Source of the DNA: Betaproteobacteria bacterium
GTDB taxonomy: Bacteria > Pseudomonadota > Gammaproteobacteria > Burkholderiales > Usitatibacteraceae
NCBI GenBank assembly: GCA_025362705.1
Contig: JANYFH010000001.1
Location: 1 to 11,560 of the forward strand
Reading direction: 5' to 3'
Length of the DNA stretch: 11,560 nt
Position numbers and translations under genes: made by a program. The notes beneath the pieces are model-generated. The model was not told the origin of the DNA. It did no database searches and was given only the letters and a program-made list of their open reading frames with translations. This document shows, piece after piece, positions 5,877-11,560 of this stretch. Positions within the stretch are counted from its first letter, which is position 1, and each line of letters begins with the position of its first letter.

Positions 5877-7208
5877 TCAGTGCGGGTTATCCGCAAAATG
5901 CGTTGGCGATTCGCCTTTTTCAATACCGATGATGCGTTCGGTGTCGCCAAATTTTCGCTGGTTAACGCGGTGCCAGAAAATTACGCTCAGCATTGAAAGT
6001 GCCACGAACACCCCGAACAAAATCACGATAGTGTCGGTTTTGAGTCGGAACGACAACATCACGCCATACAGCCCGAGCATGAAAAGAATACACAAATTCT
6101 CGTTGAAGTTCTGTACCGCGATGGAATGTCCGGCCGATAGCAGCACGTGGCCGCGGTGCTGCAGCAACGCATTCATTGGCACGACGAAAAAGCCCGCCAG
6201 CGCGCCGATAAGGATTATTAACGCCACGACGACCGGCATGTAATAGACCAGATTCATCAGCAGCACAAGCAGCCCCATCGCCACGCCGACAGGCAATATT
6301 CGCAGCGATTTTTTAAGGGGAACCAGCCGCGTTGCGGCGATTGCGCCGAGCGCAATGCCAAAGGCAAAAACACCTTGCAGCAAGGTAGCTTTCTCAAGAG
6401 GAAGCCCAAGGTGCTTGTCAGCCCACCGCAATACGATGAATTGCAATGTCGCTCCCGCGCCCCAGAAAAGCGTCGTCACTGCCAGCGAGATTTGTCCCAG
6501 CTTGTCGCTCCAAAGTACCGTGAATGCATTCGCAAACTGGCGGAGCAAAAATACGGGACGCGATTTCTGCTTTTCGTAACGCGCGCCGGTGTCGGGAATA
6601 TAAATATTGAACACAGCTGCGATGATGTAGAAAGATACGATTACTGCAATCGCCGCCTCGGCAGGTGTATCTACCGGAGTATCGATCAACGGAAAATCAA
6701 ATCCGAGCAACATGCGCGATACACGCGGGCTTAGCAGCAGGCCACCGACAACGGTGCCGGCGATGATCGAGATGACGGTTAGGCCCTCAATCCAACCGTT
6801 GGCGGCGACCAGTTTTTCAGGCGGCAGCAATTCGGTAAGGATGCCGTATTTGGCAGGCGAATATGCCGCAGCGCCGAGGCCAACGACGCCGTAGGACAGC
6901 ATTACGGCGATGTCGGGGGCGATGCCGAGTGTTGCAATATATTCGTAGAACAACATCATTAAACAGCCGACTACCTTGACGGTGTTGGTGATGAGCATCA
7001 CCTTGCCTTTGGGAAACGCGTCTGCAAATGGGCCGACAAATGGCGCCAATACGACGTAGGAAACCGTGAAAAAAAACTTCAGCAGCGGCGTCATCCATAT
7101 CGGCCCCTCAAGCTGGATCAGGAGACCGATGGACGCGATCAATAGCGCATTGTCAGCGAGCGACGAAAAAAACTGCGCCGCCATGATGGTGTAGAAACCG
7201 CGTTTCAT
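5877..7208 (-). CDS. lplT: LplT-like lysophospholipid transporter (MFS)
   Basis: This 443-residue inner-membrane protein of the major facilitator superfamily resembles LplT, which flips lysophospholipids inward for re-acylation by Aas. Family-like segments are the N-terminus MKRGFYTIMAAQFFSSLADNALLIA, the loop GPFADAFPKGKVM (59-71) in the place of MFS motif A, AAAYSPAKYGILTELLPPEKLVAANGWIEG (about 112-141), and GFFVVPMNALLQHRG in the C-terminal half. About a dozen hydrophobic segments are visible. It is longer than E. coli LplT (about 397 residues), partly because of a polar C-terminal extension (HRVNQRKFGDTERIIGIEKGES onward). No aas gene is adjacent, although the two are neighbours in enterobacteria. 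Only a weak GAGAAA-type binding site precedes the ATG. Assignment to the LplT group is good; the substrate is inferred. Confidence 0.87.
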   Translation of the reverse strand: MKRGFYTIMAAQFFSSLADNALLIASIGLLIQLEGPIWMTPLLKFFFTVSYVVLAPFVGPFADAFPKGKVMLITNTVKVVGCLMMLFYEYIATLGIAPDIAVMLSYGVVGLGAAAYSPAKYGILTELLPPEKLVAANGWIEGLTVISIIAGTVVGGLLLSPRVSRMLLGFDFPLIDTPVDTPAEAAIAVIVSFYIIAAVFNIYIPDTGARYEKQKSRPVFLLRQFANAFTVLWSDKLGQISLAVTTLFWGAGATLQFIVLRWADKHLGLPLEKATLLQGVFAFGIALGAIAATRLVPLKKSLRILPVGVAMGLLVLLMNLVYYMPVVVALIILIGALAGFFVVPMNALLQHRGHVLLSAGHSIAVQNFNENLCILFMLGLYGVMLSFRLKTDTIVILFGVFVALSMLSVIFWHRVNQRKFGDTERIIGIEKGESPTHFADNPH

Positions 7209-7310
7209 TTTCTCAAAGCAAAGAGTGGAATTGCGCCTTTTGTGCGGGTGTCGCTACTGGCGCTCGATTGGTAACGCATCTTAACCCAAGGCGGGCATTG
7301 TGCTGAAAGC

Positions 7311-7823
7311 CTATTGGAACGTGCCGTGAAACTGGGCATTAAGCTGAGTCGTTGTTTGGTAAAGACGCGCGTCGGCGCGTACCTCGGGACTATCGCCAGA
7401 GGGAATTCCCTCTGGCCCGTAAATACCGCATAGACCTATCATGCATAACGCTATTTGCGCTTTTTTTGCAGGCGACCAAGGCATATCCCTTTCCAGCCTC
7501 GCGCGAAACTGCATCATCGGCGAAATCTTGCGACCGACGTAATCTTCTGGTTCATTGCGGCCATAGACACGGATTTCTTCGAGCCGCGTGACCAGATCAG
7601 GGTGCGTTATTTCTGCAGAGGCAATCTTGACAGGCCGCGCCTTTTCTTCGGGCGTTTTAAGGTTTCGCACGGCCGCCTGCGCAGGAGAATCGAGTGTGCT
7701 TGGTATTAGCGATTGATTCGTTTTTGCATCACCGCCGTTCGATGCAGGGTCGGTCGTCGCGTAACATTGCAGCGGCAATGCGAGCAGCACGAAAACTGCA
7801 ACTGCTCGCATGGCCATCGCCAT
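7311..7823 (-). CDS. Exported protein of unknown function downstream of phoH
   Basis: This 170-residue protein is not recognised. Residues 1-22 form a signal peptide (hydrophobic VAVFVLLALPLQCYA, likely cleavage before TTDPAS). C20 is not in a proper lipobox. The mature part is hydrophilic, with a charged stretch HPDLVTRLEEIRVYGRNEPEDYVGRK (74-99) and one distinctive segment, ALCMIGLCGIYGPEG (125-139). C127 and C132 there could form a disulfide or bind metal. The ATG is 2 nt after the phoH stop and has no clear ribosome binding site, so translation is probably coupled to phoH. Two further in-frame ATGs (7817-7815 and 7811-7809) could also serve. Linkage of an exported protein to a cytoplasmic RNA-processing protein is curious. 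Existence is supported by the signal peptide and the coupling, function is not. Confidence 0.75.
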   Translation of the reverse strand: MAMAMRAVAVFVLLALPLQCYATTDPASNGGDAKTNQSLIPSTLDSPAQAAVRNLKTPEEKARPVKIASAEITHPDLVTRLEEIRVYGRNEPEDYVGRKISPMMQFRARLERDMPWSPAKKAQIALCMIGLCGIYGPEGIPSGDSPEVRADARLYQTTTQLNAQFHGTFQ

Positions 7824-7825
7824 TG

Positions 7826-9256
7826 TTACAAAATCTCCGCCGCGTGATCGGCCAGCCGTGAACGCTCACCGCGTTGCAAGGTGATATGACCGGAATGTTC
7901 CCAGCCCTTGAAGCGATCAACTACATACGTCAATCCCGACGAGCCTTCGGTGAGGTAGGGTGTATCGATCTGCGCGATGTTGCCAAGGCAAACGACCTTG
8001 GTGCCGGGCCCTGCGCGGGTGATGAGTGTTTTCATCTGCTTCGGCGTCAGATTCTGCGCCTCATCGATGATCAAGAATTTGTTCAGGAAAGTGCGACCGC
8101 GCATGAAATTGAGCGATTTCACTTTGATGCGCGAGCGGATCAGATCGCGCGTCGCGGCACGTCCCCAGTCACCAGCTTCTTCATCAGTGCTGTTGAGCAC
8201 GTCGAGATTGTCTTCGAGCGCGCCCATCCATGGGTTCATTTTTTCCTCTTCAGTGCCCGGCAGGAATCCGATATCTTCACCGACCGGAACCGTCACGCGG
8301 GTGATGATGATTTCGGAATAAACCTTGTGCTCGAGTGTTTGCATCAGCGCGGACGCCAGTGTGAGCAGCGTTTTGCCGGTGCCTGCCTGTCCGAGCAAGG
8401 TCACAAAATCAACTTCCGGATCCATCAGCACATTGAGCGCGAAATTCTGCTCGCGATTGCGCGCAACGATTCCCCAGATATTGTTTTTCTGGTGCGTGTA
8501 GTCCTTGAGTGTTTTCAGTACGACTGTTTTGCCTTCCTGTGCCGCGACGATCGCATAAAATGGCTTGTCTTCATCCTGATAAACGAACTCGTTCACGCTC
8601 AGGGTCGATACCAGCGGGCCCTTGACGCGATAGAGCGTGCGCCCGTGCTCCTGCCACGATTCAATATCCTTGCCGTGCTTGTCCCAAAAATCCTTGGGCA
8701 GTTCGCGCATGCCGGTATAGAGGAGATCGGTATCCTCCAGCACCTTGTCGTTGAAGTAATCTTCCGCTGCGACGCCGATGGCGCGCGCCTTGATGCGCAT
8801 GTTGATGTCTTTCGACACCAGCACCACGCTACGTTTCGGATTGTGATGCTGCAGGTCGAGGGCAACAGCCAGAATCTGGTTATCGGCCTTGCCGCTATCG
8901 GGTAGCGCACTGGGAAACTCGACACTCGCCGGGCGCGTTTGCAGCATCAGGCGACCAGAGGCTTGCTTCGTACCCAGATCTTTCAGCGGTACGCCGTTCT
9001 CAATGTCGCTTTCCTGACTCGATACGATTTCATCCAGAAACCGCGTCGCCTGTCGCGCATTGCGGGCAACTTCCGTCATCCCCTTCTTGTTGTTGTCCAG
9101 CTCCTCCAGCGTGATCATCGGCAGGTAGATATCGTGTTCCTCAAAGCGGAACAGCGATGTCGGATCGTGCATGAGTACGTTGGTATCGAGCACGAAAATC
9201 TTGGTCGCACTCGTTTTCTGGGCGGGGGTTTTGGTGTTTCCGGGTCTAGGGGCCAA
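7826..9256 (-). CDS. phoH: PIN-PhoH family ATPase/ribonuclease
   Basis: This 476-residue fusion combines an N-terminal PIN nuclease domain with a C-terminal PhoH ATPase domain, the arrangement called PhoH2 or YlaK type. Such proteins are cytoplasmic and related members act as ATP-dependent RNA helicase-nucleases. PIN acidic residues are visible at D24 (FVLDTNVLM), E51 or E52 (TLEELD), D125 (SGKADNQILA) and D150 (VSKDINM). The PhoH part has Walker A GQAGTGKT (289-296), Walker B FLIIDEAQN (394-402), and QRGERS near the C-terminus. All key residues are present, so it should be active. The start codon is TTG at 9256-9254: AGAGG lies eight bases upstream, an in-frame TGA precedes it, and the next ATG is inside the PIN fold. 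It is transcribed divergently from the acylase gene. Confidence 0.93.
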   Translation of the reverse strand: MAPRPGNTKTPAQKTSATKIFVLDTNVLMHDPTSLFRFEEHDIYLPMITLEELDNNKKGMTEVARNARQATRFLDEIVSSQESDIENGVPLKDLGTKQASGRLMLQTRPASVEFPSALPDSGKADNQILAVALDLQHHNPKRSVVLVSKDINMRIKARAIGVAAEDYFNDKVLEDTDLLYTGMRELPKDFWDKHGKDIESWQEHGRTLYRVKGPLVSTLSVNEFVYQDEDKPFYAIVAAQEGKTVVLKTLKDYTHQKNNIWGIVARNREQNFALNVLMDPEVDFVTLLGQAGTGKTLLTLASALMQTLEHKVYSEIIITRVTVPVGEDIGFLPGTEEEKMNPWMGALEDNLDVLNSTDEEAGDWGRAATRDLIRSRIKVKSLNFMRGRTFLNKFLIIDEAQNLTPKQMKTLITRAGPGTKVVCLGNIAQIDTPYLTEGSSGLTYVVDRFKGWEHSGHITLQRGERSRLADHAAEIL

Positions 9257-9299
9257 GTCGTTTTCCTCTATGTGTAATCACAAAACATGCGCTTCAAAA

Positions 9300-9397
9300 G
9301 CGAAAAACCCTCTTGGAGCAAAATGCGCCAAGAGGGTTTTTTCGAATGGGGTAGTCTCAAGTCGTGTGTGCCAGTCGTGGATGCATTGTCTGTCTTC
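9300..9397 (-). ncRNA. Candidate small RNA or attenuated phoH leader
   Basis: A promoter-like pair on the minus strand (9404-9431) predicts a transcript starting near 9397. About 95 nt later it would reach the strong terminator at 9303-9341, still 46 nt before the phoH start. Nothing in this stretch looks like a normal gene. One nine-codon frame exists (9386-9357, MHPRLAHTT) but lacks a clear ribosome binding site. The RNA could be a free-standing small RNA or a leader controlling read-through into phoH. Both ends are inferred from signals seen by eye. Confidence 0.35.
9303..9341. terminator. Strong bidirectional intrinsic terminator
   Basis: AAAAACCCTCTTGG (9303-9316) pairs perfectly with CCAAGAGGGTTTTT (9328-9341). 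GCA and TGC around AAA extend the stem towards the loop. The stem is preceded by A residues and followed by a T-run (9337-9342), so it can terminate transcription in both directions. Unusually, it lies between two divergent genes (phoH at 9256 and the acylase at 9527), not downstream of either. It may end a small RNA, attenuate phoH, or be left from a lost upstream gene. Confidence 0.9.
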
Positions 9398-9403
9398 GAA
9401 ATC

Positions 9404-9431
9404 ATTATGACACGCTTTTTGCGTCACTCAA
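9404..9431 (-). promoter_or_regulatory. Candidate sigma-70 promoter reading towards phoH
   Basis: On the minus strand, TTGAGT (9431-9426) and CATAAT (9409-9404) are separated by 16 nt, matching consensus at 4 of 6 and 5 of 6 positions. The spacer contains a small dyad, ACGC and GCGT around five A residues, which could be an operator or chance. It is the best promoter candidate seen between the divergent genes, and it lies upstream of the terminator at 9303-9341. Confidence 0.4.
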
Positions 9432-9526
9432 TACGGCTGCGGCATAGGCAGAGTTTGTGCGTTAGCATTGCGCATCCCGCCTTGTTCAAGCGTAATTACT
9501 CCGTAACTTAGGATCACCATACAGCC

Positions 9527-11560
9527 ATGCACGCTTCCATTGTTTGTAATTTGACTCGCATCCTGACAGCCCTCGCAATCCTCACTAACCTGACGCTCGC
9601 TGGCGCGCAGGAAATCAAGGCGCCGACGAACGCGATTTCGACCACGACGGTTCAGGTTACGGGGTTAAAGCAGCCCGCCGAAATACTGGTTGATCGCTGG
9701 GGTGTGCCGCATATTTATGCCGCAGATCAGGACGATGTTTTTTTTGCGCAGGGTTTTAACGCGGCCCGGGATCGGCTGTTTCAGATTGACCTCTGGCGGC
9801 GGCGTGGACTTGGGCAATTGTCGTCGGTTTTCGGTCCGGCATTTGTTGAGCAGGACAGGGCGGCTCGCCTGTTTCTTTATCGCGGCGACATGCAAAAAGA
9901 ATGGCTTGCCTACGGCAAGAACGCGGAGCGCATCGCTGGTAGTTTTGTCGCCGGCATTAACGCCTACATCGACGTCATGCTTGGCGATACTAGGCAATTA
10001 CCGTTCGAATTCCGGCATTTCGGTTATGCGCCGGAGAAGTGGCGCGCTGAGGACGTGGTGCGCATTCGCAGCCACGGGCTCACGCGCAACCTGACCTCGG
10101 AAGTGGCGCGGTCCCATGTTGCCTGCAAGGCAGATTTGAAAGCCGACCGTATTCGCGTGGATCTCTCGCCAAAATGGGAAACCAAACTGCCGGCAGGACT
10201 TGACCCCTGTTTACCGGGTGATTTGCTGCGCGTGTTTCAACTGGCGACGCAGGGCGTGACGATCAATACACCTGCATTACCCAGTGGCCGCGCTGAAGCG
10301 GAGGATGTACTCAAGATCGTTTCCAACTACTCTGACGAAGCGCCGCCCGAAGGCAGCAATGCATGGGTGATAGCGCCGTATAAATCCACGACCGGGCGCG
10401 CGATCATGGCGAGCGATCCGCATCGTGCGCATTCGGCGCCGTCTTTGCGCTACATCGCACATCTGAGCACACCGGAGCTCGATGTAATCGGCGCGGGCGA
10501 ACCTGCACTGCCCGGCATTTCCATTGGTCACAACGGCACTATCGCATTCGGCCTCACCATTTTTGGTATCGACCAGGAAGATCTATACGTCTATGAGCTC
10601 AATCCGGCCAATCCGCTGGAATACAAGTACCGCAGCAAGTGGGAAAAATTTATCGTGCTGAAGGAGTCGATTCCGGTCAAGGGTACGGCCGCAGTGGGCA
10701 TCGAAATGATGTTCACACGCCACGGACCGGTCATTTATACGGAAAGCGAGAAACGTCGCGCGTTCGCCGTGCGATCCGCCTGGTTCGAAGCGGGGATGGC
10801 ACCGTACTTCGGCAGCATCCAATATATGTTTGCCAAGAACTTTGAGGAGTTCAAGCGGGCGATGTTGCATTGGGGTGCACCGACAGAAAATCAGGTCTAT
10901 GCCGATAGCAAAGGCAACATCGGTTGGGCACCCGGTGGCCTCACGCCAATCCGCCCCAATTGGGATGGCTTAATGCCCGTGCCTGGTGATGGACGCTATG
11001 AGTGGGCGGGTTTTTTGCCAGGTGATCGACTGCCCGCAAGCTACAACCCGAAGGCGGGCTGGTTCGCGAGCGCCAATGAGATGAATCTGCCTGCAAGCTT
11101 TCCGTATCAGCAACACAAACTGGGTTTTGAATGGGGCAGCAACGACCGCTACAACCGATTGAGCGAACTACTGTCGAAGCCAGGCAAGATATCGATCGAG
11201 GATTCCATGCGCATGCAAAACGATACCCTGTCGATACCGGCGCGGCGATTGTTGGGGCTGATCAAGAGTCTTGCTTCTGCTGATGCAAGGACGCAGGCGG
11301 CGTTGAAGTTGTTGAACGGCTGGAACGCGGTCGAAAGCGGTAATTCGCCGGAAGCAGCGCTGTTCGAAGTATGGTGGTCGCGTTATCTGGGCTACGTTTT
11401 CAAGGAGGCGGTATTGGGGCGGGCAGCAGCCGCGACCATGGGTGCGGCGGACACGACAGCGCTGCTGAATGGCCTGGAAAAACCGGAAAGTGTTTTTGGA
11501 CCCAATGCGGTCGCGAAAAGAGATTGGGTTTTGCTGACCAGTCTGACGCTGGCATGGATC
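9527..11560 (+). CDS. Penicillin acylase family N-terminal nucleophile hydrolase, 3' end beyond window
   Basis: The first 678 residues of a periplasmic amidase are present; the frame is open to the last base. A signal peptide (1-27, hydrophobic ILTALAILTNLTLAGA) is followed by the alpha chain, opening with ILVDRWGVPHIYAADQDDVFFAQGFNAARDRLFQ, typical of the family. The precursor would be cut before S277 in EGSNAWV, making that serine the catalytic N-terminus of the beta chain. The beta chain shows ASDPHRAHSAPS, GISIGHNGTIAFGLT and ENQVYADSKGNIGWAPGG, all family landmarks. Members cleave acyl amides such as penicillins or acyl-homoserine lactones; the substrate cannot be told from the sequence. 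AGGA at 9510-9513 is rather far from the ATG. The intergenic 270 bases upstream hold the terminator and the promoter candidate described separately. Confidence 0.92.
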   Translation, partial: MHASIVCNLTRILTALAILTNLTLAGAQEIKAPTNAISTTTVQVTGLKQPAEILVDRWGVPHIYAADQDDVFFAQGFNAARDRLFQIDLWRRRGLGQLSSVFGPAFVEQDRAARLFLYRGDMQKEWLAYGKNAERIAGSFVAGINAYIDVMLGDTRQLPFEFRHFGYAPEKWRAEDVVRIRSHGLTRNLTSEVARSHVACKADLKADRIRVDLSPKWETKLPAGLDPCLPGDLLRVFQLATQGVTINTPALPSGRAEAEDVLKIVSNYSDEAPPEGSNAWVIAPYKSTTGRAIMASDPHRAHSAPSLRYIAHLSTPELDVIGAGEPALPGISIGHNGTIAFGLTIFGIDQEDLYVYELNPANPLEYKYRSKWEKFIVLKESIPVKGTAAVGIEMMFTRHGPVIYTESEKRRAFAVRSAWFEAGMAPYFGSIQYMFAKNFEEFKRAMLHWGAPTENQVYADSKGNIGWAPGGLTPIRPNWDGLMPVPGDGRYEWAGFLPGDRLPASYNPKAGWFASANEMNLPASFPYQQHKLGFEWGSNDRYNRLSELLSKPGKISIEDSMRMQNDTLSIPARRLLGLIKSLASADARTQAALKLLNGWNAVESGNSPEAALFEVWWSRYLGYVFKEAVLGRAAAATMGAADTTALLNGLEKPESVFGPNAVAKRDWVLLTSLTLAWI

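Noticed and set aside
7209..7310. Gap upstream of the transporter gene, searched for a promoter and a phoH-operon terminator
   Set aside because: No convincing -35/-10 pair or hairpin with a T-run was found, so whether the transporter shares the phoH transcript is unresolved.
7874..8905. 343-codon open frame on the plus strand inside phoH
   Set aside because: It is antisense to a fully conserved PIN-PhoH gene, and its translation shows no recognisable motif.

Overview
This window looks like chromosomal DNA of a moderately GC-rich proteobacterium, most likely a betaproteobacterium. The evidence is gene content and order: rimI followed directly by an iron-sulfur family 4 uracil-DNA glycosylase, a lemA-TPM-TPM cluster, an LplT-type transporter, and a combined PIN-PhoH protein. 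That assignment is inference from family knowledge. No rRNA, tRNA, CRISPR array, phage gene or complete insertion sequence was seen.

Layout. Positions 1-989 (+) hold the 3' end of rimI and a uracil-DNA glycosylase gene 2 nt behind it. Positions 1093-3360 (+) hold a three-gene envelope cluster: a LemA lipoprotein, a secreted and membrane-anchored TPM (YgcG-like) protein with a glycine-rich tail, and a second TPM protein without signal or tail. A 146-bp near-palindromic element with 18-bp terminal inverted repeats lies between lemA and the first TPM gene. Positions 3389-4147 (-) encode a LuxR/NarL-type regulator. It is divergent from a SAM-dependent methyltransferase (4278-5336, +), which is followed by a small secreted protein (5366-5794, +). 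A 16-bp dyad sits just upstream of the regulator. Positions 5877-7208 (-) encode a lysophospholipid-transporter-like MFS protein. Positions 7311-9256 (-) hold a PIN-PhoH gene and, 2 nt behind it, an unrecognised exported protein. Positions 9527-11560 (+) encode the first 678 residues of a penicillin-acylase-family hydrolase that runs off the window.

The most interesting observation is how the 146-bp element relates to the first TPM gene. The element appears to have landed inside the signal-peptide codons. Removing 1831-1976 joins an upstream ATG with a good ribosome binding site (1799), in frame, to the rest of the gene and restores a better signal peptide. In the present arrangement the original start runs into a stop inside the element, and the gene can only begin at an ATG supplied by the element's right terminal repeat.

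The second notable point is a strong, perfectly paired intrinsic terminator at 9303-9341, between the divergent phoH and acylase genes. A plausible promoter on the phoH strand lies about 95 nt before it. This arrangement suggests either a small RNA or an attenuated phoH leader. The regulator, methyltransferase and secreted protein form a compact regulated cassette of unknown purpose.
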